Part shown: piece after piece, positions 24,119 through 37,059 of the stretch
Layout: each line of letters begins with the position of its first letter
Numbering within the stretch: position 1 is the first letter of the stretch
Source of the DNA: Tamarix chinensis
Taxonomy: Eukaryota; Streptophyta; Magnoliopsida; Caryophyllales; Tamaricaceae
NCBI GenBank assembly: GCA_030549775.1
Contig: CM060174.1
Span: forward strand, 28,152,117-28,216,116
DNA length: 64,000 nt
Direction of reading: 5' to 3'
The notes under the pieces: generated by a model
Database searches by the model: none
The model's input: the letters and a program-made list of their open reading frames with translations, nothing else
Told to the model about the DNA's origin: nothing
Program-made: the position numbers and the translations under genes

Positions 24119-26580
24119 ATTTCTTCCCTTTAAACCTAATTTGATGTTTGTTCTCATTCACACCAACACTTGAGGTAGAGAGATTGAACCAATAGTGCAA
24201 ATTGCTTCTTCCCCAAAAGCCTCCAACCATTGTTGTTGGTTATATCATTATTCTTATTCTTCTCCATTTCTTGACTCAATCATAGCTGCCTGCCATCTTT
24301 CGTCTTCTTGTCTCTTTCTTTCATCGTTATTTTCCCTTTAGTAGATGTACATTTTTATTCTCTCTCTCGCTCTCTCTTGCAAATTTTACCCCTGATATTG
24401 TCTCTATAATTTTACTACTTGAAATATAAATGTGCTTCCTTAATTTTTTTTATGCAATATATTTTATATATCATAAAAAGTTCTTTGATATCATTAGTGT
24501 GGTGGTAATGTGCATGCTGCAACACCCCCATATTTAGCATTTAAACATTTTATTTTAAAGACTTATTTGCAAATGATAAAATAGTAAAAATATAAGGTGT
24601 TACTACCACACTTAATATAAGTTCGGTTTCTTCTACCATTCTTATATCAAGTACTATACCTAAAACATTACTCTATTTAAATTAATAATGCAATTATAAG
24701 AAAAAAATAGAGATTACAATGTAGATTAACAATTACAAAATTCAAATGAAAAGGAATATTGATGAACACAAGAGTCTAAGAAATATTTGAATCAAAAGAT
24801 ATTAAATAGGACACCAGATAATTCTAAATTTCAACCCAAATTACTAGCTTTTAAGCTAAACTCCCATGCTAACCTACAAAATCACAACTACTCAATGAAG
24901 AGGCAAGGGATCAACAAAAAAAACCCATTTATAACACCCCTATTTTTTATTATTGAAAAATTTCGTTTAAAATAATGTGAAAGCGGAAAATACTATACAC
25001 ACATAGGAAAAACGGGGTATTACCACCTTATCTAACACAAGGTAGACATCTGTGGCTTATCCCATATTAGATACAAGGCTAAACCAAATCATCCAATTTA
25101 ACATAGAGTGTGCAAACTTAAATTACATAAATATTTAAAAGATCGTTTATATCAAGGACCTCGACATTCCCCAACCAAGTTAAATACATAAAGATTAGTA
25201 AGTTAAGACTACAAGGACATATTAAAATGAAATTAGGGTGTGACTCCAAAACTATGGTCAGTCACAAACTACACAAAATCCTATGGATGTCCACGCTTTC
25301 AAGTCTTGAACTCAAGCTGAGGTATGCCCACTATTGGCCATCCTATAAAACCTGCACATGTCACTCTACTCGTGGGAATGTGTAGGTGACCAGGTAAATG
25401 GGCACATTAGTACATTACATACTGAGTAAGCTAAGTTGTCTCTTCAATAGAAATCATAAGTATGCAAGATTCTATCATAACATGGATATCATATTTAATA
25501 TGCTTCATACTAATACCTATACGTAGAGGTAGTAATGCATCAGGATATACAATCATGCACAACTTAGGCAACTCAAAATGTATCATGACTATCTTCATAG
25601 TATAATAATATAGATAATCACACATGTACTAGGTAGATTAATTCAGACAACCATTTGGGTTTATTTTTCTAACTTGCTCAATCGATTAGATTATCCTGTT
25701 TCCTTATCCATATATTGATATAGGTCAACATCCATTCAATCCTTCCAATTATTAACTAGTTAGTCATTTAAGCTATTATCCAAGTGTTCATTTCGGCTTT
25801 TACCCTTTTTATCATCCAAGCCATTGTTCCCATCATTATCCAATTATTTATCATCCAAATTTTTATCTTCGAGCGATAGACTATGCACCACTTCATGGTT
25901 TCACATACCATGGAATCTTATCCAAACTAGAGAACATAAAGTCCAGGCCAAACCCAATCACCAAAATAGACAAGTCTAGGCCTAAGCCAATCACCAAAAT
26001 GGACATAACTTTATGTCAAAGCCAACCAATATGAACAAAGTTTGGGTCGAAGTCAACCACCTAGGTAATCAAATCCTTTATTATCAATACCCCCTAGTAC
26101 ATCATTAGTGTCTAGAGTAGCTATAGCAGTGAGATCTTTAGGATACCGTCTGAAGGCAAAGCCCGAAGGCACCAATAAATACCTATAGGTAGACTAACTC
26201 CCGATAGCTAATCAAGGATTGGGTAACCCTAACCCATACACAACTTGATTGTCTTTCTTTTATGTGATTAGTATATTATTCATGAGGTTAAGTGATCACA
26301 CAAGGCCCATATAAAGAGCAAGCAAGGCATTCACTTATTTCTTCTAAATTAATCCTTTTATCTCCCAACCATGTGTGGGGTGTCCATTTATGCTTTTCCA
26401 ATATTATTCATGCCCATTATACCATTTCATTCAAGAACATGTTGTGTTTCATCACTCTTTTCCTCAAACCATCACATTTCATATGTGATACACCCATTTA
26501 GCCTTTACATACACATTGAGTATGTCATAAACCATGGTCCATTTAATCCATCCATTAGGTCACTAATCCATGATAAAATC

Positions 26581-29500
26581 TGTATTTTACTACTAAAAAT
26601 GTTCATTTTATGGAAGCGTAAATTATAAATTTAATGGGTGTTACCGCTACACTTAGTATAAGTGTGGCATTCTCTACCATTCTTATACTACGTGCTAAGG
26701 CTAAAACATTATTTTACTTAAATAACATGATTACAAAAGTTAGAATATAGAGAATAATAGATAAGTATGGTGCTAGTTAAAACCAACATCAGCAGTATAT
26801 CAAAATTCAAGAAAGAAATTACAATAGGACATGAAAGTCCAAATACAATCAAAGACCATATAGCAAAGGAGACACCGAATACCTACGCTCTCAAAACCGA
26901 TATACGACTTTCAACTGGACTCCGAAACTGACCTGCAAAGTCCACTACCCATTTAATAGGTAGGGGCCCACGAAAAATGAACCCTTCAGTACCAAGCAAC
27001 CATTTATACCAAACTAATATGATAAAACAACATGGAACACATGTAAGGCATACAATTAACATTATATAAGATATATATATACACATACGAGGATTGATAT
27101 ACAGTAATCATTTAGATAGTCAAATTCTATTAAGGTCACATACTACTCATATTCATTCATCTGAAACAACTGAACTTACCAAATGAATAACCTAGAGATA
27201 CTATCTGAAGTATGATTAGAAGAAAACCCTAATATAATAATCATAAGGCATCATGACAATACATGGTATGAACATTAAGGTAAGCAAAAGTCACTAAACT
27301 ACAAATTGCTCATGTGTGCTCATTTAGAATATAATAACACTTATTAACTAAGCATTCTAATATGCTCTCTAAAGAAATAATTAAAACCCAACTATACACC
27401 ACAATTATAATCTTTACATCATAGTTTATGTCTCATCATCAATCCCAAACAATTACATACATCATAGGTATGTTCATAGGTATAAGATACTCATATCCTT
27501 AACATTACATATGTACTTTTATGTCTCCGGGTTATTACTATATGGGCGAGTAAATAAAAATAGAAATGTTATGATTTAATTGGAATGATTATTATTGGAT
27601 ATTGGATTGGTTTGGTAGTATCCAACCTAGAGGCATAACATCACTCTGGTCATACCGATACACAAGGCACACAATACCCTCCTCACCTCAAACGCCTAAT
27701 ATTTAAGTATCGATACCCCATATAGGGCCCGTAAGTCACCTATAGAGTAGACTAGGGCCTTATTGGGGCACAACCAACACACTAGAAAACCAAACAAATT
27801 GAAGACTCCTACCTCGTCTCTAGGGTAGATACCCTTAGAGAGAAACCATTCCCAAACTTGAGGTCTTCTACTTTACGTATTAGTATTTTTATAAGGTGAT
27901 CACAGAGAACACATATTGCGCATTTATTCTCATTTCCATACTTATTTATTTTTTTCTTTAATTTTAATTATACAAGTCAACCCTAAGGTTAACAGTCCAA
28001 AACAAGGTCAAAGTCAACACTAAGGTCAACCTATTGAAAGTCTAAGGCCATCCTATGTCTAATTATTCACATTTGGGCACACTAGGCCGAAAATGACCAA
28101 AGTGCCCCTAAGGCCAATAATTATTAGATTATCATCCATTTAAATACTAAATCTATTTTATTTATTAATTTATCGTAAAAAGGCTAAAATGAAATAATCT
28201 AATTATTTATTATGAAATTTAAACTATCAGCTATATTAAAAGACCATTTTGCTCTTACACAGGTTTCTACATGCAAAACCCTATCATACACTTTTAAAAC
28301 GTACACAACACATGATCGCATAATCAACAACATATAATGTATATTAGACATAATTTTTAGGATAAATATTATAATACACAAAAATGACTAAATTGCCCCT
28401 AGGGCATCCATCCATAATAATTATTCCACAATTATATCTAAGCATGCTTAATCTATTATTTTATACATAATTATCATACAGAATATTTTTCCATCATTAG
28501 AATCATTTTAATCATACTTTTGGACCCGAAATATTTTACATTAGATAACATGCTCATTTTATCTTTTTTCATGATAATAATAATTAACACATAATTATAT
28601 CGAAATAAATCATGCTTAACATATTTCATACACCAAAAATTCTAATGTACTATCATGCAATAGTTATCATTTTAGTAGGGTATAATGGTTACTTGAATTC
28701 CAGCAAAAACGTTAAATTAGCAGTGTCCACTAAAAATTATTAAGTTCAGCTAATCAACTTTCGTACCTAAAAATAATACCACAATTACCGAATTAATATT
28801 TATCAGATAAAATAATTATTATAATATAAAAATGTTTATTTTTCTAAAATTATCAAAATACTCTTACATTTAATATAGGTACTAAATTTCTTAAAAACAA
28901 CACACAACTCACGCTACACAGCAGTGTGAGCCATGCATGCATAAAAGGATTGGGTTGCAGGGTGAGGCAGGGGGAAGGAGAGGGCGGAAATGGTGGTGGT
29001 TGGTGGAGGTAGTGGTGATGGTTGGGTTGGGTGTTGCACTAAAGGTTAGTGGTGACGGGGTGGAGGCTATTGGGCGCTGTGACTGTTGGGTGATGGGGCT
29101 ATGATGAGCTATAAGGTTGGGTGCTGGTCAGTTGTAAGAAAAATGGAGGAGGAGAGTGGTGGAGTGAGTTTGGTGGCTGAGAAGTGGTGTTGCAAGAGAA
29201 GGAGAAAGAAGAGGGGGAAGGGTGGAGATGGTTGGCTGTTGTGATGGGTTGCTCGGTGGTGGACAGTTGGATTGGTCGGGGCTGGAGAATCAAACAAAAA
29301 TAGAGAGAGAGGGAAGGGACAGTGGAGGGCTGGAGCTGAAGAGGAAGGGGAGCAGGTTAGGTTGCATTTGGTTGAGCAAAATGGTACACGGGAGAAGGGG
29401 TTGTTGCAGGCTCGGTGGAGATGGGGGTCGGCTGCTGGGAGGGTGCGTTGGAGGGTGGTTTGGTGAGGGAGTGGCGGTGCTGTATGATGGTGCGATGGGC

Positions 29501-30338
29501 TGGATGCTACAATTGCTGGTGGTCATAGGAGAAGGAGAAAGAAGAGGAGGGAGGGGATGTGGTGGTGTGGGCTGGTTGTTGGGGGCTGAGAAGGTTGAAC
29601 TAAATAGAGAAGGGGGAAGGGTTGGGAAAATCAAACAAAACAGAGGAAGGGAAGGGCTGCATGCATGCGTGAGGTTGGGTAAAACAGAGAGGGGGAAGGT
29701 GTTGGGTGGTGGAGAGTTGTTTGGGTTAAGAGTGTATGTCGTGTATATGTATATGCAGGGGCTTGTTTGGTTGGAGGCTCAAGGAATGCTGGAAGGAATA
29801 GGGGTCTATTTAGAGTGTGGCATGCGTGTATGTATGCAGCGTGTAGCGTGTATATGTATATATGGCCGAGGGTGGGTTGAGTGAAGTAAGAAAATGAGGG
29901 AAACATGGAGAGTGTTTAGGGAGAAGGGACTATAAATGACAGAGGGTTGATATATATATATATATATTTTTTAAATTTAGTTCTGGTAAATTAGGGTACC
30001 GGATCGAAAGATAATTTGGATAAAACAATCAAGATTGGGATTGGTTTAATATAACAAAATAATATAAAATAATCGAGAATAAAATTTTGAGATTTATTTC
30101 GGGTTACGGTATGAGATTATTAATAAAATAATTAGGCTAAGATTTATGGGTATAAATTAGGATTAAAATAAATAGGTGATTTCTATCAACTTTTTAACCT
30201 GATTATTTTTATATCTAAATTATCATAATAAGACAAATAATAATAACACTTTTAATATTAAACCTCCTAAAATAATAATTATAACTAATCATACGATGAT
30301 TAATTTATAATTAAAATTTCCTTAAATGGGATATTACA
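26581..30338 (-). mobile_element. Family 2 LTR inserted in family 1 copy 1
   Basis: The right end is clear (AAATGGGATATTACA, ending 30,338). The left end (TGTATTTTACTACT) lacks the usual AACACCCC block, so the terminus may carry a small deletion. About 3.76 kb. It contains the GTTACCGCTACACTTAGTATA block of family 2 near its left end and a long G-rich, GGAGG/GGTGG-containing stretch at about 28,960-29,900, which explains the long but meaningless open frames there. A clear 5-bp target duplication was not found (left AAATC, right AATAT). Confidence 0.7.
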
Positions 30339-30521
30339 ATATGACAATCCCATGTATAGCCTTAAAGCATAACTGAATCAAACAGAACCAATCACACAAA
30401 CCAGTAGAACCAGTCCATTGATTGCACCAACTAGTCGATCGATTTAGGCCAACAAGTCAATTGATTTGGCTTGACTAAACCCTACTTTTTCTCAAACCGG
30501 TATATTAGTTTGGGTAAAACA

Positions 30522-30976
30522 TAGGGATGATAATTTTCCCGTTCGGATTCAGGGAGAGAATTCGGGGATTGGGTTTGGGTTTGGGGATTCTTAATGAGGA
30601 TTTTTTTGGGGACGGGTGGGGACGGGTTTGGGGTTCCCATCCCCGAACTTGCCCCAAAATTTATATATATATAATTTTTTTTATAGAATATAAATTAAAA
30701 ATATAATATAAAAAAATATTTTGAGGATCGGGCATGGGATTGGGGATCGATTATAAAGTCGGGTTTCGGGGATTGGGTCAGGTTTTAAGAATGGAAAATA
30801 AATCGGGGATAGAAAATAGATCGGGGATCGAGTCGGGTATGGGGATTTGATCCCCGCGGGGATCGGGTTGGGGAATCCCCGATAAAAAAATAATGGGGAT
30901 CGGGGATTATTTTCCTTATCGGGTTCGGGGATGGGGATGGGGTTCCTGTCCCCGAACCGCCCCATTGCCATCCCTA
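30522..30976. mobile_element. hAT-like MITE with perfect 8-bp target duplication
   Basis: The element begins TAGGGATGATAATTTTCCC and ends CCCCATTGCCATCCCTA, near-inverted termini of the type seen in plant hAT elements. It is flanked by identical 8-bp repeats GTAAAACA (30,514-30,521 and 30,977-30,984), the length typical of hAT insertions. It is 455 bp, has no transposase, and is dominated by GGGGATCGGG-type words that make it strongly G-rich. It sits in family 1 copy 1. Confidence 0.9.
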
Positions 30977-31833
30977 GTAAAACAGTTGATTGTTCATAGA
31001 CCATTTAATCGGTTCTGCCCAATTGATTGATGGGTTTAAGTATAGAGTAAGATCAATGTTTCTAAAAGCTTACCAGTCAATGGGTTGGGTCAACCAGTCT
31101 ACTATTCTAGGAGCAAGTCGATTGATTTGACCTAACTAGTCGATCATTTTTCCTTGCAATAGCACCAAACAATCATTTTCATACAAATCATGATTATAAA
31201 TCTTCATTACACCACATTGTAATATGTCCTAACATCACATAACACATTTTTTAGCATACTTTAATTGCATATCTTAACATTAATCATCACAACCCTTCTT
31301 TTCTCAAGATTCATGCTTTCATTCAAAATGTCCCATCTAACCATCTAAATTAGTTCTGTAAGCTATATATATTCATGCTAACATATAATATCAACTTAAA
31401 GAGTTTTATATCATGCAAGATTACTCATAAACCATTTTAGAAGTAAGAATAACTTACTTGATGTAGAGAAATATTTCCTTAAATAAGAAATCTCAACCTA
31501 TAAAAACTTCAACATTTAAAACCTTAAAAACAACAAGTTTTAACTCAAAAGTTTTTGCATAAATTTTATAATTTCAAACTTGAAATAAAAATGAAATAAT
31601 GAACATACCACACTCAAAGGAAAATAGAGGGTACTCAATTGAACCACTCAACCTTTTTCCCAAATCTAAATCTTCCTTGCTTAATAATTAAAACAAAAGG
31701 GAGCTAGAAAAAATATTAGAAGAGTAAAAGGAATTCAACTATAAGATTTGAAGTGCAAAGGGGGAAGGTGAATACTATAAAGTTAGGTATTTTTGGTGGC
31801 TGAAAACAAGATGAACAAAAGGGGTAATTAGGG

Positions 31834-31843
31834 CTATTTATAG
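31834..31843 (-). promoter_or_regulatory. TATA box of family 1 LTR copy 1
   Basis: The minus strand reads CTATAAATAG followed by CCCTAATT. It lies 757 bp from the LTR start on that strand. The equivalent position in the copy at 50,123 reads TTATAAATAGCCC (52,990-53,002) and in the 33,297 copy CTATAAGTAAC (44,908-44,918), so the site is conserved within the family. Confidence 0.5.
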
Positions 31844-32930
31844 CCAACTAATTAATATGAATTGTAGTGTGGTCGGGAATAAATTTAAAACCCTAATTCT
31901 TACCATTTAAATTTGAGTTAAATGGATGGATTTTGTCTAAGATATGCTGACCTATCCTCTAGAGCTCAAATGGTGATTATCGGGAAGTGTAGGTGAATTG
32001 GTCTAGCAATAAATTTCATAAGAGGGGTAATGGAATGTCAGTATGGAAGGAATCTTCCAACTGAGTAGAATCAAATCTGAGATTAAAGCAATGATCTCAA
32101 AATGGTGCAAAGGAGAGAAGTGGAAGAAGACAAGGCTTAGGTTATCTCCCCCCTGAATTGTCCTAATTGACCCTCTAGATCGATATGATGTAGTATTTTT
32201 GGGCCAAATACATCATGAAAAATGTTAAGAATCTCTTAGGAACAATTTGGCATGGGTTAACTAGGTTCCATTTCAGTATAATAAATTTTCCCAAAAAATT
32301 GAGCTTCATAAATATGCCTAGCTCAGCAAACTAACAGATTGGTTTGGCTTATCAATTGACAGTTCTACAAACTAGTCAATCGGTTCCCTAACCAATTGAT
32401 TGATTTAGTCGAGTAAAACCATTTTGCTAAAATAATGAAGCATTCGATTAGTTTGTCTAAAAAACTCATTAAATTAAAATTTCCAACCTCATTTTAAATC
32501 AAACTTTACCTCAAACCAAATCATAATACCAAATCAAAATCATACACCAAAATTTACATAATCTCTCATTCAACACTTTACAAAAAGATGGGGTATCACA
32601 CCATTAGTACAACAGTACTAAGCATCCCATTATATAAAACTAAACATGAAACAATCACTTAAAGCAGTATCACATGTGGATGTGGTATGAAATATAAAAA
32701 TATATATGTGCTAACTAAAATATGATAACCATGCCCGATAGCAAAGGTCAACAAGGACACAAGCTCCTCATATCAATTCATTTAAATCATAAATAAAAAC
32801 TTTTCAACCAAAATCTAAGAGATTCTTTCTAAAGTAATGCATAAAACCATTCTTCACCCAATTCCCATAGCATTCACATTTTATCTCATAAACTCAACAT
32901 CCTTATCAATGAATTCCAAAACATAACAAG

Positions 32931-33080
32931 TAGGACATGAAGGAAACTATTGAGCATAAGTAGGCATGAAGGAAACTATTGAACCAAAAATAGGACACAA
33001 AGGTAGCTACCGACCATAGGTAGGCATGAAGGCAACTACCAAACCATAGGCAAGGCATGAAGATAGCTACATAACCAATC
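32931..33080. repeat. Tandem repeat with an exact 30-bp period
   Basis: Units start at 32,931, 32,961, 32,991, 33,021 and 33,051, each a version of TAGGCATGAAGGCAACTACC followed by ten variable bases. The period is exactly 30 bp through nearly five units. The array belongs to the outer family 2 LTR. A diverged reverse-oriented counterpart with 45-49-bp spacing is at 49,539-49,640. Confidence 0.85.
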
Positions 33081-35353
33081 AATATCATCTCAAATAAATA
33101 ATAATCACTTTCATTTTTATTTAATGAAGGAGATATCATATAAAGTTAAAAATATTAAGGTACATTGGTCATGCTGGTGCACAAAGGTAACTTAATATCC
33201 TACCGACTATCAACCCAAGGATACTAATGTATTATGGTCACACTAGCACACAAAGAAAGCACAATATCCTACTGATAAGGATGCTGAATCCATAAGTGTT
33301 ACACCCCATTTTTTACTACAATATTTTTATTTTAAAACATTGTTGAAGCGGAAGTTACTAAACACACCTAGAAAAAATAGGGTGTTATTGCTACACCTAA
33401 TACATAATAGACGACCATTGCTCGTCCTATGTTAGATACAAGGCCAAGGAAGCTGATCAAACCATTTACAATAAATAAAGTGCAAAATCTTAAAATTAAA
33501 GAAGTACTGGATTTCATTATTTACAAACAGGCCACATCGGATCCTAAAACATTCAAAATACATTAGAACGTGACAAGCTAAAAATACTAAAATACAAATG
33601 AGATAAATAAACAATAGGGAAAATCTTAGTACCCTATTCCATTAAGGACAAACAAAGGTCTCAAGATGTCCATGCTCTCATGCCTCTGTTCCAACACAAA
33701 TAGGCCAACTACTGACCAACCTCGAAAGCCTACACAGGGTCTTCTTGTGGGATTGAGCAGGTAACCAAAAAAATGGGCATATCAATACTCTATATAGTGA
33801 GTAAGCCAAGTTACCCCTTTAATGGGTGTCGCAAGTAAGGAAGGCCAAGATATAACAAAGATCACACTAAAACACAACATCATGCTTACATGATATAATT
33901 TGATTCTCATGCTCTATTAGGATCATATGATGCATTAGGATTTTATTCCATGCAAAGACTTAGACAATTCGTAATGCATCATGCTCAACATCGTATAAAT
34001 TCTATGATTAGCAACATATAATTTGTAACAAGTTATTCCATAACTCACTAAGCTCTTCCATCATCCGTTTTCCCCAAGTTTATGTAATCCATTAAGTTAT
34101 TTATTCATAAATTGTTTTTCTTTTTCTTTTTCAAGAAATGAACTAGATGACCCCCCCATGGTCTCACAGACCATGAAAGTTTATCCAAACCAAAGGACAT
34201 AAAGTTCGCTCAAAGACAAGTAACATAAAGTATGTCTGAAGCCAAGTAACTCACCTAGGTGACTAGACCCTTTTATATTGATACCCCTAGTACATCATTA
34301 GTGTCTAGATTAGGTAAGGAATAATGATCTACTAGGATCCCTCCTAAAGTTAAATCCCAAAGGCACCAAAACTGCCTGATGGTAACCTAACCCACGATAA
34401 CCTATCTAGGATTAGGTAATTTATATCCATGCATAGCTCGATCATTTTTCATTTTAAGTGATTAATGTGTTATTCTCCATGTTATGTTATCACATAAGGT
34501 CCACATAGCAACCAAGGTAATACATCCACAAAACCATTTCATCTTTAACCATTGTTACCATATAAAACAAGTGATGGATGTTGACCTCATAGGTCAATCA
34601 ACCTTTACTTTGATGATAACAAACTCAATTATGAATTTGACTTATCTTGTTAAGTGTGCATGCGTATTATAGCAAAAAGTGAAGTATTCAACCCTTAACT
34701 GAGTAAAATAGTTTTAAGGAGATCAAGTTTACAAATCATATCTCAAGCACAAGATAAAGATCAACAAGGAGGTAAAATAAGACTCTAGCTTCAAGTATTT
34801 CAATTTCATATATATAATATGTAATATCCCAAAACACTAATTTAGAAAATTATAATAAAATAGGGATTTATTAGTGCAATTAATTAAATATATTATTTTA
34901 ATAAAATAATGGAGTACTTAAGATAGAAAAAGGAGGAAAACAATAAAGAATTTAATTAGGGAAGATTAGGGTATTTTGCTAATTAAAATAGAATTTATGA
35001 AAAGTTACCCAAAATATTCTAAATTAATGTAAAAAGGAATTTAATTATTATTTTACTAATTTTTATTATTTTTAAATATTGAAAAATATCAAAATATCCT
35101 AAAAACTCCAACCAACCTATTTTCCTTTTTCCTCCTTTTTCCTTTTTTCCTTTTTCTTCCTTCTTTTCCTCCTTTCTCCCTTTTCTTTTTCTCCTCTTCC
35201 TCCCTAGATTGGGCCACACCTGTCGGCCCAACTCCCCCTCCCTCTCTTCTCTCCCCCATACGGTCCAACTTGCTTTTTTTTCCCATTCTCCCTCTCCCGC
35301 TCAGTCTCCCTCTTTTTCTTTCTTTTCTTTTCCCCAAACTTGTTGGCCAACCC

Positions 35354-35469
35354 CTTCTTCTTCTTCTTCTTCTTCTTCTTCTTCTTCTTCTTCTTCTTCT
35401 TCTTCTTCTTCTTCTTCTTCTTCTTCTTCTTCTTCTTCTTCTTCTTCTTCTTCTTCCTCCTCCTCCTCC
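35354..35469. repeat. (CTT)n then (CCT)n microsatellite, about 34 CTT units
   Basis: An uninterrupted CTT/TTC run of about 103 bases passes into CCT units. It produces long poly-Ser, poly-Leu, poly-Phe, poly-Lys and poly-Glu frames on both strands, none of which is a gene. It lies upstream of the TATA box of the LTR that starts at 34,820. Confidence 0.97.
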
Positions 35470-35747
35470 CTTCTCCCTCTCTCACGTTGCAAGTTGGGCC
35501 TACAATTCTACCACTGGCCGACCTACCCTACCACCCCTACCTCCTTGAATAGCTTCCCCTCTCTCTGCTCCGTCCCTTTCCTTTCCAATTTGAGCCAAAA
35601 CCCTTGCACCTGCCTCCTGCCTGTGCTCTCTTCCCTTCCTTTTTCCCCCACTTGCCGCCTACACCCTACAACTTTGCAGACTTGTACCGGCCCGTCACCC
35701 ACTCCTTTTTCCTCTTCCCCCTTTGTCTTCTTATCCCTTCCTAGGCC

Positions 35748-35755
35748 TATAAATA
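35748..35755 (+). promoter_or_regulatory. TATA box of the rightward family 2 LTR
   Basis: GGCCTATAAATATCTCC lies 928 bp from the LTR start at 34,820. It is the best TATA box of any LTR in the window and defines the transcriptional direction of family 2. The opposite-facing copy has TATAAATA at 39,184-39,177. Confidence 0.55.
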
Positions 35756-36415
35756 TCTCCTACCGATCCCAATTTCCCTCCTTTACTCTATCTAGAAACT
35801 TCAGCACATTATTTTTGCCACCACTTCAGCTGTTACTACACAACACCGCCGCCTGAAACACCACCCAATCCCTTCCCTGCATTACCCTCCACCAAATTGT
35901 ACCACTCACCACCCCTGAATCCCCATACACAAGCCACCCCAACCATGCAAAGTTAGCTTCTCAACCTACCATTTGTACCCGATCACCGCCCCTTTCGCCA
36001 CTATACACCGCCTCCTCCACCGTAATCACCACCTCCCCTGCCACCCAATCAACCTAATAGAACCTCCTCTACCTTCCCCTACCTTTCTTTCTTTTTTATC
36101 CCTCTCTTTCCTCCTCCCTCCTTCTCCACCACCCTCAACTACCACAACCACCACCACCTGCGCCGCCACCTTTGTTGCGCTGCCACCACTACTCCAACCC
36201 TCTCAGCCTAGAGAGTCCACCACCATTGTAACCACTATCTCTCCCCCTCTCTTTCGTCCCTAAAATAATCACCTTCTCCAAACCACCACATCCATCACCA
36301 CCGCTACTGTCGTTGCCATTGTGCATCGCCGTGCGCCATCACCTAGCTGCCATCCTCACTCAGTTGTGCCCTAACCCTTAAGTATAATTTATTTAGTGTA
36401 ATTATTATTCTAACC

Positions 36416-36455
<40 letters not shown>

Positions 36456-36469
36456 CATCATCATTCATT

Positions 36470-36520
<51 letters not shown>
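36416..36520. repeat. (ATT)n then (ATC)n microsatellite
   Basis: About 13 ATT units (36,416-36,455) pass into ATC units up to 36,520. It lies at the boundary where the 36,564 LTR inserted. The continuation after that LTR (40,164-40,236) is again trinucleotide-rich. Confidence 0.95.
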
Positions 36521-36762
36521 TAAAGTTATTGTCATTATTATTTCTAATATTGTTAATAATATCTGTAACATCCCAAAATTCACTACTTTTTTTTAAAGTG
36601 GAAGAAATTACAATACAAATATTTAAATTAAAACCCTTGAATTCTACCCTTCGATCCTCACCGTGGTCGGAATCAAAACGCTTAAAAATGAAAATCCATT
36701 TGGATTAAAAAAATGATTGGAAATCAAGGCAAAATTTTGTAATTCAAATTCATTTTGAAAAT

Positions 36763-37041
36763 GATACTACTTGTAGTATCAGCTTAAAAATATTAAAAAC
36801 GGAAGGACGGTCGAAACATATTTCAAAATCCATTAAAAATTTTGTAAACCAAATTTATTTTCGAAAATGAGCATGGTAAAAAGGACCAACCACTTTGATA
36901 CAAATTTGTGGTATCAGCTTAAAAATTTCAAAAATGAAAGAGCGTGTCGAAAATAGCTTCGATACCAACTTGTGGTATCAACTTAAAAAGTTTAAAATTG
37001 AAAGAGCGTGATCGAAAGGATCAACTACTTTGATACTAAAT
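36763..37041 (-). repeat. Repeated palindromic primer-binding-site-like sequences
   Basis: Three palindromes, GATACTACTTGTAGTATC (36,763-36,780), GATACAAATTTGTGGTATC (36,897-36,915) and GATACCAACTTGTGGTATC (36,961-36,979), are each followed by RCTTAAAAA. A half copy, TGATACTAAAT (37,031-37,041), abuts the LTR terminus. TGGTATC is the core of the tRNA-iMet primer-binding site of plant LTR elements. The last two units, about 64 bp apart, share GAAAGAGCGTG. The array looks like a duplicated primer-binding-site region. Confidence 0.7.
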
Positions 37042-37059
37042 TGTAACACCCCAAAATTC

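Larger units (their letters stand above)
21511..24517. other. Upstream and intergenic region, AT-rich
   Basis: The first few hundred bases are likely 5' UTR and promoter of the Alfin-like gene. From about 22,050 the DNA is very AT-rich without coding signal. Words such as GATTGAATCATAGAATCGTAAAATTC (22,240) and GTAGGATCGTAAGATTCTATAA (23,020) recur loosely, suggesting an eroded repeat I could not delimit. TA and CT microsatellites are listed separately. Confidence 0.5.
24930..32600 (-). mobile_element. Family 1 LTR copy 1, CCATT target duplication, interrupted
   Basis: The LTR starts TATAACACCCC (TG mutated to TA) at 24,930 and ends GGGGTATCACA at 32,600. It is flanked by perfect CCATT repeats at 24,925-24,929 and 32,601-32,605. 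A family 2 LTR (26,581-30,338) and a hAT-like MITE (30,522-30,976) sit inside it. Without them the LTR is about 3,450 bp, matching the other complete copies (3,396 and 3,387). A CTATAAATAG box at 31,843-31,834 on the minus strand indicates leftward transcription. The motif ACTAGTCGATYGGTTT and variants occurs in clusters at 30,410-30,470, 31,070-31,145 and 32,330-32,420. No coding sequence. Confidence 0.88.

Noticed and set aside
29222..29884. A 220-residue Gly-rich plus-strand frame
   Set aside because: It lies in the G-rich part of a family 2 LTR. No domain is recognisable, and equally long frames exist on the other strand.
32931..33080. CRISPR-like array of 30-bp units
   Set aside because: Units are contiguous without unique spacers, and the array is inside a plant LTR.
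35209..35856. A 215-residue plus-strand frame rich in Ser, with overlapping poly-Leu, poly-Phe, poly-Lys and poly-Glu frames
   Set aside because: It is made by the CTT microsatellite and pyrimidine-rich LTR sequence. All frames are open for compositional reasons.
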